Part shown: positions 6,986 through 13,758 of the stretch, piece after piece
Layout of the letters: every line of letters begins with the position of its first letter
Position numbering within the stretch: position 1 is the first letter of the stretch
Assembly: GCA_013911545.1 (NCBI GenBank)
Contig: JACETA010000008.1
Location: forward strand, 1 to 15,799
DNA length: 15,799 bases
Direction: 5' to 3'
Source: Chloroflexota bacterium
GTDB lineage: Bacteria; Chloroflexota; Dehalococcoidia; Lucifugimonadales; Lucifugimonadaceae
Notes under the pieces: generated by a model
Database searches by the model: none
What the model saw: the letters and a program-made list of their open reading frames with translations, nothing else
What the model was told of the DNA's origin: nothing
Made by a program: the position numbers and the translations under genes

Positions 6986-8227
6986 TTACCAGTTTGTTAC
7001 AGAACCATCATTTCTCTCTAATTGAGGAGGGTCCCATTGTTTAAATTTACTATTTTTTAAATAATCTTCGTTGACGGTTATTCCTAAGCCTGGAGAATCA
7101 GATACTTCGTACATGGCATTTTTCATAATATGACTTGACTGTATTATTTCATCGTTTGAAAAACCTGCATTTTCAGATGCTGATTCCCTTGTTTCCAGCC
7201 ATGCAAAATTTGGAACTGATGCCCCAAAATGTACAGATGCAGCAGTGCATATTGGCCCAAGAGGATTATGAGGCATCATATCTATATAATGGCTTTCGCA
7301 CCAACCAGCAACTTTCATTGATTCAGTTATCCCTCCTACATTACATATATCTATACGAGCAAATTGTGTTATGTCATTTTCTATGTAAGGAATAAATTGC
7401 CATTTTGAAGAAAATTCTTCACCTATTGCGAAAGGAATATTTGTCATATTTCTTAAAGTATTATATGCACTTGGAGTTTCGTCTCTAATAGGCTCTTCAA
7501 GAAAATCTAGTGTTCCTTGAGGTAATTTATTGCAAAATGAAGCTGCTTCGGCAACAGAGAACCTATGATGCAAATCAACTCCTAAAACTACTTCAGTTCC
7601 CAATTCTTTTCTAGCTTCAATTATCCACTTCGCGGTTTTATTTAATGATTCTCTTGGCTCGAAAATATTATTGTCTTCTTGTCTTCTAAAGTTGGAAAAG
7701 TTGTCTTCTGAAGTTGGAAAAGTCGGAAATTTTTTGGAGTATATAGATTCAAATTCTTCATCTCCACCATCTTGAGATAATGATAGCCTGAAAGCTTGCC
7801 AGCCGGATTTAATTAATTCTTTGGCCTGCTTTATCATTTCTGGCCCTGGAGATGCAGATGTTGTGGCAAAAGTTGGAACACGGTCTCTTTGTTTGCCTCC
7901 TAAAAGTTCATAGACAGGCACATTTAAATATTTTCCTTTTATGTCATGAAGAGCTAAATCTATCGCAGAAATAGCTGCTGTAATTGTTCTGCCACCTTCA
8001 AAATATTGGCTTCTATATAATCTTTGCCAAATTTTGCCAATCTCCAAAGGGTTAGTTCCTATTAATAAATTTTTATAATGGCTTACCATACTCGCTACAG
8101 CAAGCTCTCTTGCTGATAATCCAGATTCACCCCAACCAGCAATATTGCTGTCAGTTTCGATTTTTACTAATAATTGATTTCTGCTTCCTATCCAAACAGG
8201 ATAAGAAATAATATTTGTGATTTTCAT
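6986..8227 (-). CDS. Mandelate racemase/muconate lactonizing enzyme family (sugar-acid dehydratase-like)
   Basis: A 413-aa enolase-superfamily protein with the N-terminal capping domain (1-~120) and a TIM barrel. Mg ligands are visible as D218 (GVDLHH), E244/E245 (FLEEP) and E270 (IGEE). H220, two residues after the Asp, and H320 in MPHNPLGPI resemble the acid/base pair of galactonate/gluconate/mannonate dehydratases, so dehydration of a sugar acid is the best guess; the exact substrate is open. Residues about 151-195 form an acidic insertion, part of which is made of short tandem DNA duplications. ATG 8227 is preceded by GGGAG. It is the first gene of a minus-strand operon with fabI and an MFS carrier, and diverges from an LDH2-type oxidoreductase. 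Many enolase-superfamily paralogues are known from SAR202 genomes. Confidence 0.88.
   Translation of the reverse strand: MKITNIISYPVWIGSRNQLLVKIETDSNIAGWGESGLSARELAVASMVSHYKNLLIGTNPLEIGKIWQRLYRSQYFEGGRTITAAISAIDLALHDIKGKYLNVPVYELLGGKQRDRVPTFATTSASPGPEMIKQAKELIKSGWQAFRLSLSQDGGDEEFESIYSKKFPTFPTSEDNFSNFRRQEDNNIFEPRESLNKTAKWIIEARKELGTEVVLGVDLHHRFSVAEAASFCNKLPQGTLDFLEEPIRDETPSAYNTLRNMTNIPFAIGEEFSSKWQFIPYIENDITQFARIDICNVGGITESMKVAGWCESHYIDMMPHNPLGPICTAASVHFGASVPNFAWLETRESASENAGFSNDEIIQSSHIMKNAMYEVSDSPGLGITVNEDYLKNSKFKQWDPPQLERNDGSVTNW
7671..7729. repeat. Nested tandem micro-duplications inside the dehydratase-like gene
   Basis: A 22-bp unit at 7679-7700 is repeated directly at 7701-7722 with 21 of 22 bases identical. 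The first 8 bases of the unit (TTGTCTTC) also occur immediately before it at 7671-7678. At the other end a 9-bp unit is doubled (AGTTGGAAA 7712-7720, AGTCGGAAA 7721-7729). The extra 8+22+9 = 39 nt equal 13 codons, so the reading frame is kept although the 8- and 22-bp repeats alone would each shift it. The two 22-bp copies are read in different frames. Confidence 0.85.
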
Positions 8228-8343
8228 AAATTACTCCCTTTTTAAAGCTTATTACCTAAAAAGATAATTTTAAAGTCCTGTTTTTAAAAATATATTTTCT
8301 AATGTATTATCAAAAAAATATATTTTTATTTATGGAGGCATAA
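8228..8343. promoter_or_regulatory. Divergent promoter region with twin palindromes
   Basis: This 116-bp gap feeds both the minus-strand dehydratase operon and the plus-strand oxidoreductase. Two identical perfect palindromes AAAATATATTTT (8287-8298 and 8315-8326) have centres 28 bp apart. Midway between them lies TATTATC (8305-8311), which reads TATTAT to the right and GATAAT to the left, so opposing -10 boxes may sit between two operator copies. Ribosome binding sites are GGAGG (8334-8338, plus) and GGGAG before ATG 8227 (minus). AT-rich palindromes arise readily, so operator function is only a suggestion. Confidence 0.4.
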
Positions 8344-9438
8344 TTGTTAGATTATTTTAAAGTACCTGAAAAAGATGTTGTTATTGTTAAGCCTGAAATC
8401 CTAAAAGAAACAACAAAACAAATGTTCATGAAATGCGGTGTACTCGAGGAAGAAGCTGAATTAGGAGCCGATGTTCTATTGCATGCAGATTTAAGAGGCA
8501 TCGAAACCCATGGAGTATCAAATTTATTAAGAAATTATATTTCTTGGTATAACTCTGGAAAAACTAATCCTGATCCAAACTGGAAAATAATTAAAGAGTC
8601 TCCAACTACTGCAACAATTGACGGAGATTCAGGTTTAGGGTTGATGATTACAGCCCATGCAATGAATTTAGCAATTGAAAAAGCTGAAAAATATGGCACT
8701 GGATCAGTTTCTATTAGAAACTCAGAGCATTGTGGTGCAGTAGGTTATTTTGCAATGATGGCTCTTGAATATGATATGGTTGGCACATGTATGACCGCTG
8801 GAGGCAATACTATGGTTCCAACATTTGGTGCAGAGGCTAAATTGGGGACAAATCCAATTGCAATTGCTGTCCCTACTATGAATAAGCCCCCATTCGTCTT
8901 TGATGCGGCTACAACTACAATAGCTGGAAATAAGATGGGGTTATTAGAAAGAATTGGAGCTCAAATGCAACCAGGATGGGTGGCTCTAGATAATGGGACT
9001 CCAGACATGAAAGGTGGGAGTGAATTTCAATATGCTAAAGGTCCACAAAAAATGCAATTACCTCTAGGCTCTACCAGAGAATTGGGGTCACATAAAGGGT
9101 ATGGATTAGGAGTTTCTGTAGATATTATGTGCGGAATGTTAAGCAATGGATTTGGATTTAAGACTCTTGATGCATCAAGAAGAGCTCATTATGTTTCTGC
9201 ATTTAGGGTTGATGGGTTTACAGAAGTTGATGATTTTAAAATTTCAATGGATCAAATGCTTGAAGGGCTTGAAAAAACTAAACCTGCTCCAGGACACGAG
9301 AGAGTCCTTTATGCGGGCCTTGAGGAATATGAAGAAGAAAAGCTTAGGCAAGAAAATGGAATCCCTCTACACAGTGAAGTTGTTGAATGGTATAAGGGAG
9401 CTTGTGAAGAGATGAAATTGGACTTTAATTTGATTTAA
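8344..9438 (+). CDS. LDH2-family NAD(P)-dependent oxidoreductase (malate/L-lactate/sulfolactate dehydrogenase type)
   Basis: This 364-aa protein belongs to the LDH2/MDH2 family, which oxidises 2-hydroxy acids such as malate, L-lactate, sulfolactate or ureidoglycolate with NAD(P). Family blocks are HADLRGIETHGVSNL (47-61; R51, H56), SIRNSEHCGAVGYFAM (123-138; H129, usually within S-x-H-x-GAAGYY), TNPIAIAVP (169-177), FVFDAAT (184-190), SHKGYGLG (249-256) and PGHER (316-320). The start is TTG 8344: a TAA in the same frame lies directly before it and GGAGG is 5 nt upstream. It diverges from the enolase-superfamily operon, and the two may act on one pathway, dehydrogenation and dehydration of a hydroxy acid. 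The substrate cannot be fixed from sequence. Confidence 0.88.
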   Translation: MLDYFKVPEKDVVIVKPEILKETTKQMFMKCGVLEEEAELGADVLLHADLRGIETHGVSNLLRNYISWYNSGKTNPDPNWKIIKESPTTATIDGDSGLGLMITAHAMNLAIEKAEKYGTGSVSIRNSEHCGAVGYFAMMALEYDMVGTCMTAGGNTMVPTFGAEAKLGTNPIAIAVPTMNKPPFVFDAATTTIAGNKMGLLERIGAQMQPGWVALDNGTPDMKGGSEFQYAKGPQKMQLPLGSTRELGSHKGYGLGVSVDIMCGMLSNGFGFKTLDASRRAHYVSAFRVDGFTEVDDFKISMDQMLEGLEKTKPAPGHERVLYAGLEEYEEEKLRQENGIPLHSEVVEWYKGACEEMKLDFNLI

Positions 9439-9483
9439 AATTTTTCATTAAATTAATTTAAATGTTAATATCTGAAAAATAAA

Positions 9484-9813
9484 ATGTTAGTTTCAATAAT
9501 AATTTCTTTTTTAATAATCATAATTTCAGCTGCAATTCCAATTGTTCACTTTATTGCTTTCCCTATTAGCCCATTTATTTCTGGTTTTATTGGTGCATCT
9601 GTAGGAGATTTAGAAAACGAACAGATAGCATATTTTGGTTTATTGAATTCAATATTATTATTTTTGCCTTTATTATCAATACTCAAATTTACCAATGTTT
9701 TTGGAGAAATAGGATGGCTTTATTCGATCGTTATTTCATTAATTCTGAGCGGGTATATTTGGTTTGGTTCAACTATTGGAGCTTTATTAAAATTTTGGAC
9801 AGCAAAAAAATAG
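9484..9813 (+). CDS. Small hypothetical membrane protein
   Basis: I do not recognise this 109-aa protein. Hydrophobic stretches at about 3-24, 26-40, 49-67 and 79-103 predict three or four helices, with a short acidic loop GDLENEQ (41-47) and a basic C-terminus (WTAKK). Gly and Pro spaced through FISGFIGASVG are reminiscent of small pore- or scaffold-like membrane proteins, but that is not a functional assignment. It starts 46 nt after the oxidoreductase stop without a Shine-Dalgarno; TAATAT (9466-9471) could be a -10 giving a very short leader. It converges on the TerC gene with a 6-nt gap and no hairpin. Codon use looks like that of its neighbours, so it is probably a real gene. Confidence 0.7.
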   Translation: MLVSIIISFLIIIISAAIPIVHFIAFPISPFISGFIGASVGDLENEQIAYFGLLNSILLFLPLLSILKFTNVFGEIGWLYSIVISLILSGYIWFGSTIGALLKFWTAKK

Positions 9814-9819
9814 TCTTTA

Positions 9820-10791
9820 CTAAACCTTTTCCTTTTCAGGAATAATAGATGACATTATTATACTGCCAAAAACTACTCCAATAATTATTGCTAAAGAAAC
9901 AAAAGTATTTAAGTGGAAATGAGCAAGATCATCATTTTGTATTCTATCTCCAATCCAGTGAGCTATATATGTTAAAGACATTTTAAGCCCTATAAATACT
10001 AGAATTAAAGAAAGTCCATATTTTAAAAACCTAAACATATTTTTTATTTCTTGCAAGAGGAAATAAAGTGGCCTCATTCCAATTACCGCCATCATGTTTG
10101 AGGTCCATACAATAAAAACATCCTGAGTAATTCCAAAAATAGTCGGTATAGAGTCAACTGCAAATACTATGTCTGTGCTTGCCAAAACAATAACAACTAA
10201 AAACATTGGCGTAAAAACTTTTACTCCATCTACAGTTGTCCTAAATTTAGATCCATCAAAATCTTTGCTTATGTTCATAAATTTATTTGAAAGTTTGAAA
10301 AAAAAGTTATTTTCAGGGTTTGAATCTTCTTCGTTAACAAATGCAATTTTTATTCCAGTATAAAGTAAGAAAATTCCCATTATTAGCATTACCCAACTAA
10401 AATTAGTTAATATTATAGAACCTAATGCTATAAAAATTGCCCTGGTTATTAACGCCCCCATTATTCCATAGGTAAGAGCAAGAGATTGTAGTTTTTCAGG
10501 TATTTGAAAAAATTGAAAAATTATTAGGAATACAAATAGATTATCAAAGCATAAAGCTTTTTCAGCTATGTATCCTGCCAAAAAGGATACCCCTCTTTCA
10601 TTGTTAGTAAGCAATGATCCATCTTCAATGAAGAACCATAGTGCCACCACCATCGAGATAGATATCCATGTCAAACTCCAGATTAAAGAAGATTTAAATT
10701 TGTATACTCTGCCCTTGGAAATATAAAGATCAAATAATAGTAATATTGATACAAATATATTAAAAACTATCCAATGAGTATAATCACCCAT
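9820..10791 (-). CDS. TerC-family integral membrane protein (Alx/TerC, probable metal-ion exporter)
   Basis: A 323-aa polytopic membrane protein of the TerC family. Signature blocks are EKALCFDNLFVFLIIF (77-92, with the acidic pair E77/D83) and STDIVFAVDSIPTIFGIT (205-222, D207/D213), followed by SNMMAVIGMRPLYFLL. Characterised TerC relatives (Alx, YceF/YkoY types) export manganese or help metallate exported proteins; the conserved acidic residues in helices fit ion binding. A role in tellurite resistance is not implied. ATG 10791 overlaps the TAA of the GreA-like gene by 1 nt (TAATG), so translation is coupled. About nine hydrophobic segments and a soluble loop at about 150-185 are visible. 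Confidence 0.9.
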   Translation of the reverse strand: MGDYTHWIVFNIFVSILLLFDLYISKGRVYKFKSSLIWSLTWISISMVVALWFFIEDGSLLTNNERGVSFLAGYIAEKALCFDNLFVFLIIFQFFQIPEKLQSLALTYGIMGALITRAIFIALGSIILTNFSWVMLIMGIFLLYTGIKIAFVNEEDSNPENNFFFKLSNKFMNISKDFDGSKFRTTVDGVKVFTPMFLVVIVLASTDIVFAVDSIPTIFGITQDVFIVWTSNMMAVIGMRPLYFLLQEIKNMFRFLKYGLSLILVFIGLKMSLTYIAHWIGDRIQNDDLAHFHLNTFVSLAIIIGVVFGSIIMSSIIPEKEKV

Positions 10792-11657
10792 TATCTATCT
10801 GAATTAGATACAATTTGGTAGTCAATATCACCCGAAGGACTTTTAACTGTAACCTTATCGTTTTTTGATTTTCCTAATATGATTTTACCTACAGGAGAGT
10901 CAACCGAGATTTTGCCATTTAAAGGATCAGCTTCATGATAATCAACTAATTGAAATGAATGAACTTCATTATTATCTAAGTTTTTTAAATTTACTTTGGT
11001 TCCAATGTTAACTTTGCCTTTAGACGTAGATTGAGAAGAATCATCAATTATTATTGCGCCTCTCATGAGATTTTCAATGTCTGTAATTTTAGCCATTACC
11101 ATTGCTTGAGCTTCTCTAGCAGCTTCGAGAGGAGCATTTTCTCTAACATCTCCATCTTCTCTAGCATTTTGAATATCTCCAGCTAAATCCATTTTTTGCT
11201 TATTTAGTTTGTCCATCTGAGACATTAATGATTTAAACCTACTTCTTGTTAATTTTGGCCCATCTTCAATTAATTTAGACTTATTTTTAGTTTTCCTTGT
11301 AGTTACAATCCTTTTTGATCTTAAATGAGAAGGAATATTTAATTCTTGAGAAATGAGTTCATTTTCATGTAAGAATTGAAGAAATTTTTTAATAGAAGCC
11401 AATCTTGATTGAGTATCAGAATTAGCCATTCTAGAAGTAATTTGTTGGCTGTAATCACCAACTTCAGGGGGTCTAATATTAATAAGCTTTTTATTTTCTC
11501 CTATGCTTTCAATAAAATCATGTATTACAGACCTTTCTTTCATTCTTTCCTCTAAAGGCAATGACCTTACGTAACATTTTAATGAATCCATAACTGAAGA
11601 TTCATTAGTTATCTTTTCATCTGATATGAGCTTTGATATAGTAGTTTCTTCTGACAT
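10791..11657 (-). CDS. greA: GreA-like transcription elongation factor with an N-terminal extension
   Basis: This 288-aa protein is about 130 residues longer than standard GreA. The C-terminal part (134-288) is GreA: a coiled coil starting KLTRSRFKSL (135-144), the tip NAREDGDVRENAPLEAARE whose D170 and E173 match the acidic pair that stimulates RNA cleavage in stalled polymerase, and the FKBP-like domain with HEADPLNGKISVDSPVGK (241-258). The N-terminal 1-115 is helical, with a stretch around RSVIHDFIESIGENKKLINI and SRLASIKKFLQFLHENELIS that resembles the SAM-like core-binding domain of tyrosine recombinases; no recombinase catalytic domain is present. A basic linker (114-128) joins the two. 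I recall similar long GreA proteins in Dehalococcoidia, unverified. GAGG lies 5 nt before ATG 11657. It is cotranscribed with the TerC gene. Confidence 0.85.
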   Translation of the reverse strand: MSEETTISKLISDEKITNESSVMDSLKCYVRSLPLEERMKERSVIHDFIESIGENKKLINIRPPEVGDYSQQITSRMANSDTQSRLASIKKFLQFLHENELISQELNIPSHLRSKRIVTTRKTKNKSKLIEDGPKLTRSRFKSLMSQMDKLNKQKMDLAGDIQNAREDGDVRENAPLEAAREAQAMVMAKITDIENLMRGAIIIDDSSQSTSKGKVNIGTKVNLKNLDNNEVHSFQLVDYHEADPLNGKISVDSPVGKIILGKSKNDKVTVKSPSGDIDYQIVSNSDR

Positions 11658-11802
11658 TTTTTCCTCAATTATTATTAAAAATTTAATAAAGTAGTCAACT
11701 AATAAAAGTTAGATTACAATAAACAGGTTTCAAATGAATATTATATTCAGAAATGAATTTAAAACAATAATTTAAGAATTAAAATATATAACGTAACTCA
11801 AA
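11658..11802. promoter_or_regulatory. Divergent promoter region between greA and rpmH
   Basis: No ORF is seen in this 145-bp gap. Facing left, TTGACT (11698-11693) and TAATAA (11674-11669) are 18 bp apart, but transcription from there would begin within the Shine-Dalgarno GAGG (11666-11663), so another -10 may be used. Facing right, rpmH has no Shine-Dalgarno; TAACGT (11789-11794) ends 8 nt before its ATG, and TATATA (11785-11790) overlaps it. A perfect odd palindrome TGAATATTATATTCA lies at 11735-11749 and could be an operator. No DnaA-box cluster is present. Confidence 0.4.
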
Positions 11803-11958
11803 ATGACTAAAAGGACATATCAACCAAAAAAGAGAAAAAGAGCAAGAACTCATGGTTTCAGAACTAGAATGAGAACCAAAAGTGGTAGAAGTGTCTTGAA
11901 AAGAAGAAGAGTTCGAGGAAGGAAACTTTTAACCGTAGTATCCAAAAAATGGATTTAA
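11803..11958 (+). CDS. rpmH: 50S ribosomal protein L34
   Basis: A 51-aa, very basic ribosomal protein that packs against 23S rRNA. MTKRTYQPKKRKRARTHGFR is the universal L34 opening, followed by TRMRTKSGRSVLKRRRVRGR. The last seven or so residues (TVVSKKWI) extend past the usual end near 44-46 aa. It is the first gene of the operon that continues into rnpA, yidD and yidC. No Shine-Dalgarno is visible before ATG 11803, which fits a leaderless or very short leader. Confidence 0.98.
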   Translation: MTKRTYQPKKRKRARTHGFRTRMRTKSGRSVLKRRRVRGRKLLTVVSKKWI

Positions 11959-11967
11959 AAGCTAGTT

Positions 11968-12294
11968 TTGGTCAATACATTAAAGACCTCTAAAGATTTT
12001 TTAGAAGTTATATCAAAAGGACAAAAATATAAAAACTCAGGATTAATCTTTTACTTTTTAAAAAATAATTCTGAAGAATTTAAACTAGGAATATCTATTA
12101 AGAAAAAAACTGGAAACGCTGTTTATAGAAATAAACTTAAAAGGCAAATCAAAAACGCAATTAAACTTAACTTAAGGCAATTAAATGGGTTCGACATAGT
12201 TATTGTAAATTATGAAGAGAGATTAGAACCTATTAAATATAAAGAATTGATACTTGTTTTTGAAAAGTTTTTTAGAAAAGTTAAATCTTTTTAA
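11968..12294 (+). CDS. rnpA: Ribonuclease P protein component
   Basis: This 108-aa basic protein binds the RNase P RNA and helps it remove 5' leaders from pre-tRNAs. LKTSKDFLEVISKG (5-18) matches the usual L-x-x-x-x-DF-x-x-V-x-x-G opening, and GNAVYRNKLKRQIKNAIK (49-66) is the RNR motif that contacts RNA. TTG 11968 is the only accepted start codon between the in-frame rpmH stop (11956-11958) and the conserved region; no Shine-Dalgarno is obvious. The gene lies 9 nt after rpmH and abuts yidD with no gap. Confidence 0.95.
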   Translation: MVNTLKTSKDFLEVISKGQKYKNSGLIFYFLKNNSEEFKLGISIKKKTGNAVYRNKLKRQIKNAIKLNLRQLNGFDIVIVNYEERLEPIKYKELILVFEKFFRKVKSF

Positions 12295-12507
12295 ATGTTA
12301 AAATATATGCTTTTAAAATTAATATCATTTTACAAGTCTTTTTTATCACCTTATTTAGGTGGTAATTGTAAATTTGAGCCATCATGTTCCAGTTATGGTC
12401 ATGATGCTATATCTAAACACGGAGCATTTAAAGGCTGTATTTTGACATTATTAAGGTTAGTAAAGTGCAACCCATTCTCTAATGGTGGTTATGACCCTAT
12501 CAAATAA
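12295..12507 (+). CDS. yidD: Membrane protein insertion efficiency factor YidD
   Basis: A 70-aa membrane-associated protein that aids YidC-dependent insertion. The family pattern is clear: YKSFLSPYLGGNCKFEPSCS (13-32), followed by the AI-x-KHGAFKG block, the LLRLVKCNPF block and the terminal GGYDPIK. Conserved cysteines C25, C31 and C58 are present, with C48 in addition. The amphipathic N-terminus (MLKYMLLKLISFYKSFLSP) probably lies on the inner face of the membrane. ATG follows the rnpA TAA directly and the yidD TAA directly precedes the next ATG, so the genes form a tight operon. Confidence 0.95.
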   Translation: MLKYMLLKLISFYKSFLSPYLGGNCKFEPSCSSYGHDAISKHGAFKGCILTLLRLVKCNPFSNGGYDPIK

Positions 12508-13758
12508 ATGGAAAAATATAGAAAAAAATTAATTAACATTTTTATTTTGCTTTTAGCATTGCCAATTATGGCATGTATGAATGATATGCAACATCAAGGT
12601 AATTGGGCATCCCCAGTTATTAAAAATGATGTGGTAATAGTTCCTTCAAATGAAGGATCTATTCACAAATATTTTATTTCTCAAAATTCTTTTGATTTAT
12701 TAAATAAATTTCCTTCTTCAGAAACTAAGATCGGATCATTTTATGGAGAGTTAGTTTTGAACGATAATGTGGTATTCGGAATAAGTTACGGGAGTGATGA
12801 GGGGGATAAATGTCAAAATAAAAGTTGTATTTCCTATCTATTTGCAGTTGATATCGAAAATTTGAATTCTGTATGGCCCCTTGAGTTTATACAAATTGAT
12901 GGAGCAGTAGTAGGGGGAGTAAAATATTCAGATGGAAATCTATATTTCGCAACTTCAGAAAATGATTCGTTTAGTGAAAAAGGTGGTTTTTTCTATTCTG
13001 TAGATGCAAATAATGGTCAAATAAAATTTAAAATTCCTATTAAAAATAGAATATACAATTCTATAGAAATTAATGAAGATAAAAAAATAGCTTTAGTGGG
13101 CGACACTGCAGGAAGCCTATCATTGATAAATATAGACAATAAAGAAAGTTTAAACCTTGAAGACAGAATTATCTCTAGTGTTGAAACTGATTATTCTATT
13201 ATTTCTCCTGCTGTTCACTTGATTGATTCTAATAATGACAGTAATTATTGCGTCGGAAATATAAATGGTGATATTAAATGTTTTAAATTAGAAGATAAAA
13301 ACGGATTATCATTAATCGAATGGGCTTCAATAAAAATTGATGGCTGGATATGGTCAGGCATGGAGCTTGTGTCTAATGAAAATTCATTAATTTTGATCTC
13401 TCTTTCTGGTAATTTATACAAAATTAATGTTGACTTAGATGCTAAAAATTTGAAAATAATATGGGAACAAGAAATTAATAAAAATGGAAAACCGGTTGCT
13501 GGAATACTTATCAACGATAAAGGTAACCTTTTGAACGGAATAATTCCATTTGATAAAGATAAAATAGTAATTACTGAATTAAACAACGGTTCAATTGTCG
13601 AGGAATTTCCATTCAAAGATGGAGTTCAGTCTTTGCCGGCAATTATTGATGATTATATGTATTTTATTGATAAAGATAATAGCTTTAGAGGGTATTCATT
13701 AATTGATAGATCCCAAAGACTTTGTTTTGATCTAAAAGAAATGAAGGGTTGTGATTAA
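12508..13758 (+). CDS. PQQ-like beta-propeller lipoprotein (BamB-like fold)
   Basis: A 416-aa exported protein. Residues 1-23 form a signal ending PIMAC, with Cys23 as the likely lipidated residue. The remainder is a series of beta-propeller blades of the PQQ-repeat type, seen as GSIHKYF, GGFFYSVDANNGQIKFKIP, GSLSLINID, GDIKCFKLEDKNG, GNLYKINVDL and NSFRGYSLID, each with a buried strand ending in a Gly/aromatic turn. Three nearby cysteine pairs (C102/C107, C248/C258, C406/C415) could form disulfides outside the cell. There is no catalytic signature for a PQQ dehydrogenase. It sits between yidD and yidC, with no gap before and a 1-nt overlap (TAATG) after, so a role near the membrane insertion machinery is plausible but inferred. 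Confidence 0.85.
   Translation: MEKYRKKLINIFILLLALPIMACMNDMQHQGNWASPVIKNDVVIVPSNEGSIHKYFISQNSFDLLNKFPSSETKIGSFYGELVLNDNVVFGISYGSDEGDKCQNKSCISYLFAVDIENLNSVWPLEFIQIDGAVVGGVKYSDGNLYFATSENDSFSEKGGFFYSVDANNGQIKFKIPIKNRIYNSIEINEDKKIALVGDTAGSLSLINIDNKESLNLEDRIISSVETDYSIISPAVHLIDSNNDSNYCVGNINGDIKCFKLEDKNGLSLIEWASIKIDGWIWSGMELVSNENSLILISLSGNLYKINVDLDAKNLKIIWEQEINKNGKPVAGILINDKGNLLNGIIPFDKDKIVITELNNGSIVEEFPFKDGVQSLPAIIDDYMYFIDKDNSFRGYSLIDRSQRLCFDLKEMKGCD

Noticed and set aside
7679..7722. Frameshift or pseudogene signal from the 22-bp tandem repeat
   Set aside because: The adjacent 8-bp duplication restores the frame and all downstream metal ligands are present in frame.
9146..9415. 89-codon open frame overlapping the 3' part of the LDH2-type gene
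   Set aside because: The overlapped frame is conserved LDH2 sequence and the alternative product has low complexity with no Shine-Dalgarno. It differs from the yidC-jag case, where both frames carry recognisable protein features.
9448..9461. Palindrome TTAAATTAATTTAA as a terminator
   Set aside because: It is purely A/T, has no loop room or T-run, and is expected by chance in such AT-rich DNA.
9820..10791. Tellurite-resistance determinant
   Set aside because: TerC is only the family name. None of the other ter genes is present, and characterised chromosomal relatives act in metal-ion export.
10791..11657. Tyrosine recombinase or integration scar
   Set aside because: Only a region resembling the N-terminal core-binding domain is present; the R-H-R-Y catalytic domain is missing and no repeats or attachment-like sites flank the gene.
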